A stretch of 64,000 nucleotides of DNA. Origin: Virgibacillus dokdonensis. GTDB taxonomy: Bacteria; Bacillota; Bacilli; Bacillales; Amphibacillaceae. Position 1 is the first letter of the stretch, and the number at the start of each line of letters is the position of its first letter. The stretch spans positions 529,315 through 593,314 of the forward strand of contig NZ_LT745763.1 in assembly GCF_900166595.1 (NCBI RefSeq), in the 5' to 3' direction. The translations under genes were made by a program, and so were the position numbers. The notes below the pieces were generated by a model. That model ran no database searches. It was not told the DNA's origin and saw only the letters and a list, made by a program, of their open reading frames with translations. This document shows, one piece after another, positions 19,255-28,382 of this stretch.

Positions 19255-21033
19255 TTACTCGGCTAACCACCAGTTTTCTGGTTCATTATTAAAGGAATAT
19301 GGCATTGGATCTACACCATTTAACCGTTCGTTAAAGGCATAAATTTTATTTTGTGCATAGAGTAAGATAGCTGGTAAGTCTTCCGAGAAGGCTGCTTGCC
19401 ATTCACTATATTTTTTAGCACGGTAATCTTGTTCAAATGCTTCAGGAGCTTGCATAGCTTCTTCCAATAATGTTTCTGACTGTTCATTGTTCCAACGCTG
19501 ATAATTATAAGCAGCGTCTGCTCCCCATAGCCCTGAAGGATCTGGATCAGCACTTCCTAAACTCCAACCTAGAAGGAAAAGATCCCAATCAGAATTATCA
19601 TTGGTTAGTTCTTCTACATAAGCGGTCATTTCTTTTGGCTGACGTAGGTCGATGTTTATTCCTACATCTTCTAAGAACTGTTCAATAATTGGTGCAGAGT
19701 CTTCACGTAGCTTATTTCCAGTTGGATAGTTTAAGTTGACCACCCATTCTTCTCCATCTGGTGTTTCTCTGAAGCCGTCATCATTTGTATCCTCATAGCC
19801 AGCTTCATCTAATAGTGATTTTGCTTTTTCTGGATCAAATTCAAATTTTGTTGTTGCTTCTTCATCGTAAGCCCAAAATTGTTGTGCTATTGGAGCATTA
19901 ATTACGGAACCATGGCCATACAGTAAGTTATCAACAAGCGCCTTGCGGTCAATAGCATGTGCCATTGCTTGGCGAACCTTTAGTTCACCCATATCTTCAT
20001 TTGGTACCCAGTTGTCCGGCTCAATAGCACCGGCTTCTACATCGGCATCTGTACGGTGATTAACTTTAAAGCCCATTAATTGATACCCGAAGTCAGGTTG
20101 TTCAATAATTTCTATATGTTCTAGTGCGTCAACTGTTTCGAAGTCAGGTGCTGGTACGCCATTAGGGTCAGCAATAAAGTCAATTTCTTCACTTTCTAGC
20201 AGACCCAACATGACAGACTGGTCAACCACACGCCACACAATTTGGTCTAAATATGGCTCGGATTTCCAGTAATCTGCGTTCTTTTCTAGCACGTATTGCT
20301 CACGCTCTAGCATTTCTGTAAATTTAAATGGTCCAGTACCGATTACCTCGCCAGCGTTTAAAGTTGCAGCGTGTTCAGGTATTTCAGCTATTGGGACATC
20401 TGCAAAAATATGCTCAGGAATAATGGAAAAAGAGACGTCTTTTAAAATCGTTACATTAGGCTCTGCGAATTTAAAAGTTACGGTGTAATCATCTTCAGCT
20501 ACTACCCCTTCAAACTCATCCGTTTCTTCATTGTTGAACGCTTCATATCCAAGTAATCTTACAACGTATTCTGTACGAATCCCACCAGCTTCTACATAGC
20601 CAGGACTAGCTATTGCTTTGTACGTAAAAACGACATCATCCGCAGTGAATTCTTCGCCATCATGCCATTTTACGCCTTCCTCTAGTTGTAAAGTGATTTC
20701 TGTTTGGTCTTCATTAATTTCCCACTCTTTAGCTAATTCGGCTTCAAATTCTAATTCTTTTGTTTGCCCGACTAACGATTCGTGTGTAAAGTCAAGAATA
20801 TTTGCCTCATAGGCTTCCTCGTAAAAGATTGGATTAAAGACTCCTGCTGGAGCTGTATCCATTGCCCCAGTCAAGGTGCCGCCTTTTTGAGGCTCGCCAC
20901 TTGCTTCATCATCTTCTTTTGCTTGGCTTTCATTTCCTTCCTCTTCGGAGGTGTCATCACCATTACAAGCTACTAATACAAAACTAAAGAATAACATAAG
21001 TACGAAAAGTAACATCCATTTTTTGTTAAACAC
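19255..21033 (-). CDS. appA: Peptide ABC transporter substrate-binding lipoprotein
   Basis: Extracellular family 5 solute-binding protein of 592 residues. The signal peptide ends in a lipobox (SFVLVAC, Cys at 23). The mature chain has an acidic linker, then typical SBP_bac_5 features such as WHDGEEFTADDVVFTYKAI, GTGPFKF, VRQAMAHAIDRKALVD and PFSFNNEPENWW-like C-terminal residues (YSFNNEPENWWLAE). It captures oligopeptides for AppBC. The appDFABC order places it as appA, but nickel or other ligands are possible for the family. Confidence 0.9.
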   Translation of the reverse strand: MFNKKWMLLFVLMLFFSFVLVACNGDDTSEEEGNESQAKEDDEASGEPQKGGTLTGAMDTAPAGVFNPIFYEEAYEANILDFTHESLVGQTKELEFEAELAKEWEINEDQTEITLQLEEGVKWHDGEEFTADDVVFTYKAIASPGYVEAGGIRTEYVVRLLGYEAFNNEETDEFEGVVAEDDYTVTFKFAEPNVTILKDVSFSIIPEHIFADVPIAEIPEHAATLNAGEVIGTGPFKFTEMLEREQYVLEKNADYWKSEPYLDQIVWRVVDQSVMLGLLESEEIDFIADPNGVPAPDFETVDALEHIEIIEQPDFGYQLMGFKVNHRTDADVEAGAIEPDNWVPNEDMGELKVRQAMAHAIDRKALVDNLLYGHGSVINAPIAQQFWAYDEEATTKFEFDPEKAKSLLDEAGYEDTNDDGFRETPDGEEWVVNLNYPTGNKLREDSAPIIEQFLEDVGINIDLRQPKEMTAYVEELTNDNSDWDLFLLGWSLGSADPDPSGLWGADAAYNYQRWNNEQSETLLEEAMQAPEAFEQDYRAKKYSEWQAAFSEDLPAILLYAQNKIYAFNERLNGVDPMPYSFNNEPENWWLAE

Positions 21034-21091
21034 GCTTCAATTCCCCCTTATTATTTGAACAGATTTACACGCATTTTTTACTTTTTTTGCA

Positions 21092-21155
21092 CTACAGGAA
21101 GATAAGAAAAACTCCAACTTTTTCCATAAAGATGTGACGATAAGCCATGATTTTC
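21092..21155 (+). repeat. Dispersed intergenic hairpin repeat, short form
   Basis: CTACAGGAAGATAAGAAAAA, CTCCAACTTTTTCCATAAAG, then GTGACGATAAGCCATGATTT. Found in the 406-bp space between appF and appA (21034-21439); I see no gene there. Confidence 0.6.
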
Positions 21156-21439
21156 TTTTTCTGTGATGTTATCACCCCCTTCAAGGTTTGTTTAGAAGCG
21201 GAATAAAGGACGGATTATTCCGAAAAATAAAAATGTATGTAACATTTTATTTTAGAGTGAGAGATAGCGAGTAGTTGTACCATAAGAATGTGTTCTTCAT
21301 TTTTGAAAAGTCTGCGTGTTTTTATCTCTGTTGCCAATGCCTTTTTATTCATTGATAACTTTACAGTTACAAGTATAAAACATCTCCTTGGCTTAGGAAT
21401 TCAGTTTTCATGATTGATGATGTGCCAACGAGCCTCTCT

Positions 21440-22459
21440 TTATTCGTACAAATGGCATGCAACAAAATGCCCCTTCTCCATCTCGCTTAATGCTGGTATT
21501 TCGCTTATGCAACGGTCGTGTGCCATAGGGCAGCGTGTACGGAAAACACAACCAGATGGTGGATTCGCTGGACTTGGTAAATCACCACTAAGTTTAATTT
21601 TCTCTCTCTTTTCTCTTACATTTGTCGATGGCACAGATGATAGTAAAGCTTTTGTATATGGGTGAAGTGGGTTTTGGTAGAGTTGTTCTTTCGGTGCAAG
21701 CTCTGCAATACGTCCTAAATACATGACAGCTACACGATCACTAATATGTTTAACAACGCTGAGGTCATGCGCTATAAATAAGTAGGTAAGATGATATTCT
21801 TCCTGTAAGTCCGCCATTAAATTTAGCACTTGAGCTTGAATGGAAACATCGAGTGCTGACACTGGTTCATCACAGATAATGAATTTTGGGTTAAGTGCAA
21901 GCGCCCGTGCAATGCTAATTCGTTGACGCTGTCCTCCAGAAAATTCATGCGGATATTTTGCACGATCATTCGCTCGTAGACCGACTTTCTCTAGCAATTC
22001 AACACTCATTTGCTTACGTTCTGATTTAGAAACGGAAGTTTGCACGAGTAAAGGCTCTTCAATTAGCTCTCCGACACTCATTTTAGAATTAAGTGAAGCA
22101 AATGGATCCTGAAAAACAATTTGCATATGTTTTCGATATGCACGTAATTTCCGATTGTTTAAATGGGAAATGTCTTTGCCCTCAAATATGACTTCACCTT
22201 CTGTAGGCTCTAAAAGACGAAGTAACACACGCCCAAGTGTTGATTTACCAGAACCAGATTCTCCAACAAGACCAAGTGTTTCTCCTTTTTTTATGGATAA
22301 AGAAACATCGTCTACAGCTTTTACATGACCAATTGTATGTTTGAAAATACCACCTTTGATGGGGAAGTATTTTTTTATATGACTTGCTTGCATAATGGTT
22401 TCATTATTTTGCTCTTGTTCAGATTTTTTGTTCTGCAGTTGTTTTTGCTCGATTGTCAT
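21440..22459 (-). CDS. appF: Oligopeptide ABC transporter ATPase
   Basis: Cytoplasmic ATPase of 339 residues, AppF/OppF type. Walker A is GESGSGKST, the signature is EFSGGQRQRISIARAL, Walker B is FIICDEPVSALD, and the switch His is in LFIAHDLSVV. The C-terminal oligopeptide-transporter domain has the cysteine cluster (PSGCVFRTRCPMAHDRC...ACH) that commonly binds iron-sulfur in this subfamily. It overlaps appD by 41 bp, which suggests translational coupling, and has GGAGGAGG before its ATG. Confidence 0.92.
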   Translation of the reverse strand: MTIEQKQLQNKKSEQEQNNETIMQASHIKKYFPIKGGIFKHTIGHVKAVDDVSLSIKKGETLGLVGESGSGKSTLGRVLLRLLEPTEGEVIFEGKDISHLNNRKLRAYRKHMQIVFQDPFASLNSKMSVGELIEEPLLVQTSVSKSERKQMSVELLEKVGLRANDRAKYPHEFSGGQRQRISIARALALNPKFIICDEPVSALDVSIQAQVLNLMADLQEEYHLTYLFIAHDLSVVKHISDRVAVMYLGRIAELAPKEQLYQNPLHPYTKALLSSVPSTNVREKREKIKLSGDLPSPANPPSGCVFRTRCPMAHDRCISEIPALSEMEKGHFVACHLYE

Positions 22460-23447
22460 GAGAATGGCCTCCTCCTAATTCATAAAGATAACAGCGTGCT
22501 TTATGTGTGGGTGCTATGGATAATAGTTCAGGATTTGATTCTCTGCATTGATCCATTACATGCGGACAGCGGTCGGCAAAACGACATCCTTTAGGAAATA
22601 GATAGGCTGGAGGGACAGAACCTTTGATGGCACCGAGCCGTTTTACTTCTTTTTCTAAACTTGGTAAACTTTCTAATAGCCCAATGGTATAAGGGTGTTT
22701 CGTTTCTTCAAAAATAGCTTCGACAGTTGTTTCCTCAACGATTTGGCCACCATACATTACTAGTACACGATCTGCGTATTCGGCTACTACGCCAAGGTCA
22801 TGCGTGACTAAAAGGATGGACATATTTAAACGTTCTTTCATTTCCATGAGCAGATCTAAAATTTGCGCTTGAATGGTTACATCTAAGGCTGTAGAAGGTT
22901 CATCAGCTATGAGGAGCTTTGGATCACAAGATATGGCCATAGCGATCATTGCTCTTTGTCTCATTCCACCCGATAATTGATGTGGATACTCGTTCATAAC
23001 TTCTTTTGCTCTTGGAAATCCAACTAGGTTCAGTAATTCAATAGCTCTTTCCCGTGCAGCATGCTTGGACAGGCTTTTATGTTTTCGAATCGTTTCAACA
23101 ATTTGACTCCCAATGGTATAGACTGGATTTAGTGCTGTCATCGGTTCTTGGAAAATCATTGCAATATCATTGCCACGTATTTTAGTCATCTGTTTACTGG
23201 ATTTTGTTAATAAATTATCTCCTTCAAGGAAAATTGTTCCATCTACAATTTTTCCAGGCTTATTAATCAATTGCATAATCGAGAGGGAAGTGATACTTTT
23301 TCCACTCCCTGATTCGCCAACAATTGCCAAGGTTTCACCTTGATTTATTGTGAAATCTACACCATCTACTGCGCGAGCCACAAAATTATTTTCTAAGTAA
23401 AAATACGTTTTTAAATTGCTTACTTCTAATAATGGATTTTCCGTCAT
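22419..23447 (-). CDS. appD: Oligopeptide ABC transporter ATPase
   Basis: First gene of the app operon, about 342 residues, AppD/OppD type. Walker A GESGSGKSI, signature QLSGGMRQRAMIAMA, Walker B LLIADEPSTALD, switch His in LLVTHDLGVV, and the C-terminal CRFADRCPHVMDQC cluster. ATG at 23447 was chosen because AGAGGTG lies 6 nt upstream; a GTG three codons earlier sits inside that site. Heterodimer with AppF drives peptide uptake through AppBC. Confidence 0.92.
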   Translation of the reverse strand: MTENPLLEVSNLKTYFYLENNFVARAVDGVDFTINQGETLAIVGESGSGKSITSLSIMQLINKPGKIVDGTIFLEGDNLLTKSSKQMTKIRGNDIAMIFQEPMTALNPVYTIGSQIVETIRKHKSLSKHAARERAIELLNLVGFPRAKEVMNEYPHQLSGGMRQRAMIAMAISCDPKLLIADEPSTALDVTIQAQILDLLMEMKERLNMSILLVTHDLGVVAEYADRVLVMYGGQIVEETTVEAIFEETKHPYTIGLLESLPSLEKEVKRLGAIKGSVPPAYLFPKGCRFADRCPHVMDQCRESNPELLSIAPTHKARCYLYELGGGHSHDNRAKTTAEQKI

Positions 23448-23696
23448 TCGCTTCACCTCTATGTAAAATCAATCTGAACCAGTAACATCTTAATTTGATT
23501 ATACACTGATTATTAGAAAATTTACAATACTATTTTAAAATTAATATTCTATATATGCGAAAAAATCAAAATTATTTCTTTTTAAGATTTCATATGCTGG
23601 CTAATAGTATAAAGTATCGTATAGTAGTAGTTTTAATATTTATTTTTTCAATTATATAAATTATTTAAAAAGTAGGTGTGTATCTTAGCATTTTTA

Positions 23697-23757
23697 AACC
23701 CTCATTTCTTCCTGAAAACTTGGTGACAAGCCAAGTTTTTCTAAAAAAATGAGGGTT
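23697..23757. repeat. Hairpin repeat nested in a terminator-like inverted repeat
   Basis: Outer arms AACCCTCATTT and AAATGAGGGTT enclose ACTTGGTGACAAGCCAAGTT, the core of the dispersed repeat. It lies just after the stop of the minus-strand membrane-protein gene, so it may serve as its terminator. Confidence 0.65.
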
Positions 23758-23759
23758 CG

Positions 23760-24242
23760 TTATTTTTTAGTATAAACTTTAAGTAAAATCCATTGAATGA
23801 AAGCCCCTATACTAAGTCCGATAGGCAAGAATAGCATTGGTAGCCACATGGGGCCAATTAAATATCCAAACACATGAAGTTTGGATGAAAAAATTAGCCC
23901 AATCGTGACAAAGTATGCAGAAAAAACTAGTGGTAGGTAAGCAAAAGGTCTTTCCCCTCCGCCAGCATCTTTGTAGGCGTCCCAGATGGCAAAAAAGTAT
24001 AAACATGGATAAAACATCAGCCATAAATAATTGGTCCCTTCGATAGCTTCTTCAATCTTAAATTGAAAACTATAAATAATGACTTTATTAAAATTTCCCA
24101 TAACATTAATGATAAATTCTAAGCCAATTAGTAATAGCCCCTTTACATACTTTTGATTTAATAATTGGCCAAATCCCGGCAAGGCAATACTCCATAGTAT
24201 AGCTGCTAGTTTTTTACTTTTTTTGCTTAGGTTTGTATCCAT
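23760..24242 (-). CDS. Polytopic membrane protein, paired with DUF3231
   Basis: 160 residues with about four to five TM helices. Conserved features shared with the protein at 40276-40743 are LWSIALPGFGQ near the N-terminus, EAIE.TNY.WLMF.PCLY.FAIWDA.KDAGGG in the middle and GP.WLP near the end; identity by eye is near 50%. The N-terminal W-S-I-A-L-P-G-x-G-Q resembles TM2-domain-like membrane proteins. It lies 9 bp after the DUF3231 gene on the same strand. Function unknown; the conserved pairing suggests the two proteins work together. Confidence 0.75.
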   Translation of the reverse strand: MDTNLSKKSKKLAAILWSIALPGFGQLLNQKYVKGLLLIGLEFIINVMGNFNKVIIYSFQFKIEEAIEGTNYLWLMFYPCLYFFAIWDAYKDAGGGERPFAYLPLVFSAYFVTIGLIFSSKLHVFGYLIGPMWLPMLFLPIGLSIGAFIQWILLKVYTKK

Positions 24243-24251
24243 ATAGACAAC

Positions 24252-25256
24252 CTATTCCACTAAGTCATTTCGATTAGCGGCCATGGGAGGTTGTTCGAGC
24301 CATCCATGACGGATAAGGATCTTCATACCTTCGTTGGCGTACTTTCCTACTTCTGCCATTAAACGTGCATATTGCACACTTAAATCATGTCTGGGGCTTC
24401 TAGACATAGAGACGCTATATTGTCCAATACTGGAAGCGATGAGGTTCGCTACGAAGGTCACCATGAGTCGATCGGAAAACGGAGCAGTTGTAGAATCCGT
24501 TACCTCTGAAGTTCTTAAAAGTGCTCCATCGGATAAGAAATCTTCATGAAGAATAGATGTAAACACTTCTAAATGCTTACCGGATATATCTCTTCCTTTT
24601 TGGAAGAATTTCTTCACTTCATTGGATTGAGCTACTTGACTAAACCCTGTAATCATAGCATGGCCTAAAGCATTGCGTTTAGAGTGAAAGACTAAGTTAG
24701 TTACTTCTATACCTAATAAAGGTCTGCGTTCACCGAGCCACCCAGTCATGTAATTTTTATCTTCTACAAATGTGATGGTTTCTGAATGAGGTATTCTTGG
24801 AGAACGAATGTATATTGCTTTTTCTTTCTCTAGTTCTTTTGCTTGTTTATTTAAAGAAATAGCAGCTTTTAAATTTTTAGCGTAGTAATCGTTGACATCT
24901 TTATGATCTGCGACGGAAAGAGCTAAACTGTATGTGTCTAACATAAAAAATGTCATATTAAAAATATACTCTAAATAAAGGGTGTCCGAGAATAGACGAG
25001 GTGCATTTAAATTGATATCTTCGTCTGTAAATCCTTTAGGTATATGAAAATTTGCTTTTTTAAATAGCTCTTCCATATGATGAATATTTCTTTCAATTAA
25101 CTGTAATGTTTCTTGTAATATGTTTTGAATATCAGGGTCCTCTACATGTTGAAGAAAATGTTTCATGCCGTATTTTATAATCGTATCACTTTCGTAAGTG
25201 TCCCATAACGTTGAAATATCTGAAGCTGTAAAATAGTTCGTGTATAAATTATTCAA
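24252..25256 (-). CDS. DUF3231 family protein
   Basis: 334 residues, all-helical, built of two related halves (about 1-165 and 170-334). Each half begins with a helix and contains a hydrophobic helical bundle segment reminiscent of ferritin-like or CotF-type folds. Recognisable family pieces are SDISTLWDTY, GFTDEDINLNAPRLF, MITGFSQVAQSNEVKKFF and ILIRHGWLEQPP. A second pair member follows 9 bp downstream. A diverged homologue sits in the mobile element at 39172-40188. The family has no established activity. The divergent neighbour is a germination operon, a weak hint of a spore link. Confidence 0.85.
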   Translation of the reverse strand: MNNLYTNYFTASDISTLWDTYESDTIIKYGMKHFLQHVEDPDIQNILQETLQLIERNIHHMEELFKKANFHIPKGFTDEDINLNAPRLFSDTLYLEYIFNMTFFMLDTYSLALSVADHKDVNDYYAKNLKAAISLNKQAKELEKEKAIYIRSPRIPHSETITFVEDKNYMTGWLGERRPLLGIEVTNLVFHSKRNALGHAMITGFSQVAQSNEVKKFFQKGRDISGKHLEVFTSILHEDFLSDGALLRTSEVTDSTTAPFSDRLMVTFVANLIASSIGQYSVSMSRSPRHDLSVQYARLMAEVGKYANEGMKILIRHGWLEQPPMAANRNDLVE

Positions 25257-25480
25257 TAATATAACTCCCTTCCTGTTCGATTTGTACTATGTTGTATACC
25301 ACGTGAAAAAATAATCTCTCATTTCATTCAATCAGCATAATCATAAAAAACCGTTATTGAATAGCTCACTTTATCTATGTGACGTTTAGTTTTGTCAGAT
25401 CCTAGAATTTTATACGGATGAATAAAAGGAGGATGTGATGGGCATAAGAAAAAGGAAGTTCATAAAAGGGATGTGATGGC

Positions 25481-27022
25481 ATGGGAAGACGAGTAATAAA
25501 AAGAAACAATCAAAACACGCAAACAGATGCTAATAATTTCAATACATATTTGACATCTTCTTTAAAGGAGAATCTCGACAGTATTCAGAAAATGCTTGGA
25601 AACCCTGTTGATTTAGTCGTAAGGAACTTCTATTTGGCAAAGCACGCCTGTGCGATTATCTATATTGATGGACTGAGTAATAAACAGCAAATTGAAGAAA
25701 ATGTTCTAAGGGAATTGGAGAGATTGGAGCAAAGTAATCAAACAGAAGAATTAAATACATCGAATTTATTAGCTATTATTCATGAACAATTAATTAGTAT
25801 TTCTGGCATAAAAAATGTAGATACCATGGATAAATTATCACTTGGATTATTGTCAGGAAGCTCTGTACTTTTGCTTGACGGCGTGGAGCGTGTTTTGTTA
25901 TTAGAGACCAAAGAATGGGAAAGTCGTGCGATACAGGAACCTGTGTCAGAAGCACTTATTCGTGGTCCAAGAGAAGGGTTTGTAGAAAACTTAAACACCA
26001 ATATGGTGTTAATCAGAAGACAAATACGTGACCCTAATCTACATTTCAAAGAATATGACATAGGAAGAAGGTCAAAGAAAAAGCTTGTATTAGCTTATAT
26101 ATCTGGGATTATTCACCCAGAGTTATTAAAGGAAGTTAAAAAAAGGTTATCCTCCATTGACACAGATGATGCGATGGAATCGGGATATATTGAGCAATGG
26201 ATTGAAGATAGTTTCTTGTCTCCTTTTCCACAAATATTTAATAGTGAACGACCTGATAAAGCAGCTTCTGCCCTCACAAAAGGTAAATTTATTATCTTGC
26301 TTGATGGAACCCCTTTTGTACTCATCGCACCTACAGAAATAGGTGGAGCATTTAAATCACCAGAAGATTATTACGAGCGTTGGTTAATTAGTTCATTGAT
26401 AAGAGTGTTACGTTATTTAGCAGCTTTTATAACCATGTTCCTACCGGCTTTGTATATTGCTTTAGTTTCCTATCACCAAGGGATGATTCCATCCCAGTTA
26501 GCTTTTTCGATTGCGGCAACAAGGCAAGGTGTGCCATTTCCTGCTTTTGTTGAAGCTGTATTAATGGGAATTACCATGGAACTGTTAAGAGAAGCCGGTG
26601 CGCGATTACCAAAAACAATTGGGCAAACCATTGGTATTGTTGGAGGATTGGTTATTGGAGAAGCAGCTGTTTCAGCAGGTATTGTAAGTCCAATTATGGT
26701 TATTGTAGTCGCTTTAACGGCAGTGGCATCATTTACAATCCCCATGTATAGTGTCGCTATTTCCTTTCGAATGGTTCGATTCGGATTTATGGTAGCAGCG
26801 GCTTTTTTAGGCTTGTATGGTGTTATTCTTGCGTATATTATGGTCAACATTCACATTGTCAATTTAAAGAGCTTTGGCGTTCCTTATTCCACTCCTTATG
26901 CGCCGACGTTTTTTAACGATTGGAAGGACTTGGTTTTACGTATGCCAGCACCAATGTTAGGAAAAAGGCCGGAGTATTTACAAACGAAAGATAAAATTTC
27001 TGCAAATAACACGGAGGGATAA
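25481..27022 (+). CDS. Spore germination receptor A subunit (GerA family)
   Basis: Inner spore-membrane receptor subunit of 513 residues. A large N-terminal cytoplasmic region (about 1-300; TYLTSSLKENLDSIQKMLGN, RGPREGFVENL, LVLAYISGI) is followed by about five TM helices, with FLPALYIALVSYHQGMIPSQL, PFPAFVEAVLMGITMELLREAGARLP and GIVGGLVIGEAAVSAGIVSP, all typical of GerAA/GerKA. AAAGGGA precedes the ATG. It begins an A-B-small-gene operon. The nutrient recognised cannot be predicted. Confidence 0.93.
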   Translation: MGRRVIKRNNQNTQTDANNFNTYLTSSLKENLDSIQKMLGNPVDLVVRNFYLAKHACAIIYIDGLSNKQQIEENVLRELERLEQSNQTEELNTSNLLAIIHEQLISISGIKNVDTMDKLSLGLLSGSSVLLLDGVERVLLLETKEWESRAIQEPVSEALIRGPREGFVENLNTNMVLIRRQIRDPNLHFKEYDIGRRSKKKLVLAYISGIIHPELLKEVKKRLSSIDTDDAMESGYIEQWIEDSFLSPFPQIFNSERPDKAASALTKGKFIILLDGTPFVLIAPTEIGGAFKSPEDYYERWLISSLIRVLRYLAAFITMFLPALYIALVSYHQGMIPSQLAFSIAATRQGVPFPAFVEAVLMGITMELLREAGARLPKTIGQTIGIVGGLVIGEAAVSAGIVSPIMVIVVALTAVASFTIPMYSVAISFRMVRFGFMVAAAFLGLYGVILAYIMVNIHIVNLKSFGVPYSTPYAPTFFNDWKDLVLRMPAPMLGKRPEYLQTKDKISANNTEG

Positions 27023-27025
27023 AAG

Positions 27026-28153
27026 ATGCGCCAGTTTGAATATGCAGATGAGAAAATCAGTGATAATGAATTAATGATTGCCATTCCATCCGTTACAATT
27101 GGCGTAGGCGTTCTCAGTTTACCAAGTTTAATCGCAGAGAACACAATAGGGTCTGACGGATGGATTCCGATTCTTGGGGCCGGGATTTTGTTTGTTGCCA
27201 TAACTTGGTTAATTGTAAAAGTTGCTTCGATGTATCCGAACCAGCCTTTTATAAGTTTTGCGTCCCTTTTAGTATCAAAGCCAATAGCTACTATACTAAC
27301 TATTTTACTTGCTTTGCAAGGCGTTTTTATTACAGGTTTTGTTTTACGGATTATTGCTGATATCGCTAAAGAATATTTGTTTGATCGTACACCGTTAGAA
27401 GTGATTTCTCTTAGCTTTCTTCTTGTAGTATGCTACGCGGTTTCTGGGTCAAGAGCAGGTTTGTTTCGATTAAATATGATGTTTTTTCCGATCATTATTT
27501 TCATCATTGTTTTTGTCGGTATATTTTCTACTAATTGGTATGATGCCACCAATTTTCTACCAGTATTCCAAACGGATATCCAAGGATACGCAGGTGCTAT
27601 GAAGAATAGCATATTTTCCTTATCCGGATTATTTATTTTATTTTTTTACACGCCGCTAGTACGTAAACCAGATAAAGCACCTAAAAAGGTAGCTTATGGT
27701 ATGACAATGGTTCCTATATTTTATATATTTATTTATTTTATGTGTATAGGTGTGTTCGGCTATGCCGGAACAGCCAATGTCAATTATCCAATTATTGAAA
27801 TTGCGAAAGAAATTGAAATACCCGGAGGGTTCTTTGAGAGGTTCGATTCTATTTTCTTTGTGATTTGGATGATGGCTGTTTTTAATACGGTCACAATGGC
27901 TTTTGATTCATCTTTATATGCTTTGAAGTCTGTTTTTAATCTAAAGAAAATGCACTATATATTAGTTTTAACGCCGATGTTGTTTTTTGTGGCAATGACC
28001 CCTGAAGATGTGATGGATGTCCAAAAATTCGGTGATTTTGTAAATATATATGGGTTAGTAATTACTACACTAACAGCAGTCGTGTTGTTTATCATTGCAT
28101 CTGTGAAAAAAAAGACCAGCTCCGAAGCTTCTAAAAGGAGGAACTCTAAATAA
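27026..28153 (+). CDS. Spore germination receptor B subunit, APC-type permease
   Basis: 375 residues with about ten TM helices, GerAB/GerKB type (Spore_permease). Starts ISDNELMIAIPSVTIGVGVLSLPSL; further motifs include SGSRAGLFRLNMMFFP, FSLSGLFILFFYTPLVRKPDKA and DFVNIYGLVI. In GerA-type receptors this subunit binds the germinant. GGAGG sits before the ATG, 3 bp after the A gene. The stop overlaps the next small gene's start (TAATG). Confidence 0.92.
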   Translation: MRQFEYADEKISDNELMIAIPSVTIGVGVLSLPSLIAENTIGSDGWIPILGAGILFVAITWLIVKVASMYPNQPFISFASLLVSKPIATILTILLALQGVFITGFVLRIIADIAKEYLFDRTPLEVISLSFLLVVCYAVSGSRAGLFRLNMMFFPIIIFIIVFVGIFSTNWYDATNFLPVFQTDIQGYAGAMKNSIFSLSGLFILFFYTPLVRKPDKAPKKVAYGMTMVPIFYIFIYFMCIGVFGYAGTANVNYPIIEIAKEIEIPGGFFERFDSIFFVIWMMAVFNTVTMAFDSSLYALKSVFNLKKMHYILVLTPMLFFVAMTPEDVMDVQKFGDFVNIYGLVITTLTAVVLFIIASVKKKTSSEASKRRNSK

Positions 28154-28320
28154 TGAATTATTGGACAGAATATTTACCTGATTGGAGACAAATTTTCTAT
28201 ACAGGGATTGCGTTCATCATTCCGTTTTTGCTGTATAAAATAAATAAGAGATTACACCACTACGGTGATCCATCTTGGAAAAAAGATAGTGCAGATGAAA
28301 CGCGGCTAGAAGAAGAGTAG
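28153..28320 (+). CDS. Small single-TM protein ending the germination operon
   Basis: 55 codons from an ATG overlapping the B-subunit stop (TAATG) to TAG at 28318-28320. It encodes a short N-terminus, one hydrophobic stretch (IFYTGIAFIIPFLLYKI) and a charged tail (GDPSWKKDSADETRLEEE). The overlap suggests translational coupling. Some germinant receptor operons carry a small D-type gene, which is a possible identity, but those usually have two TM segments. No C-subunit lipoprotein gene follows. Confidence 0.7.
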   Translation: MNYWTEYLPDWRQIFYTGIAFIIPFLLYKINKRLHHYGDPSWKKDSADETRLEEE

Positions 28321-28382
28321 CAATTTGGTAATAACTATTTATTAATGTTAGACTAATGGAAAATGGGTATTGAGGTGCAGTA

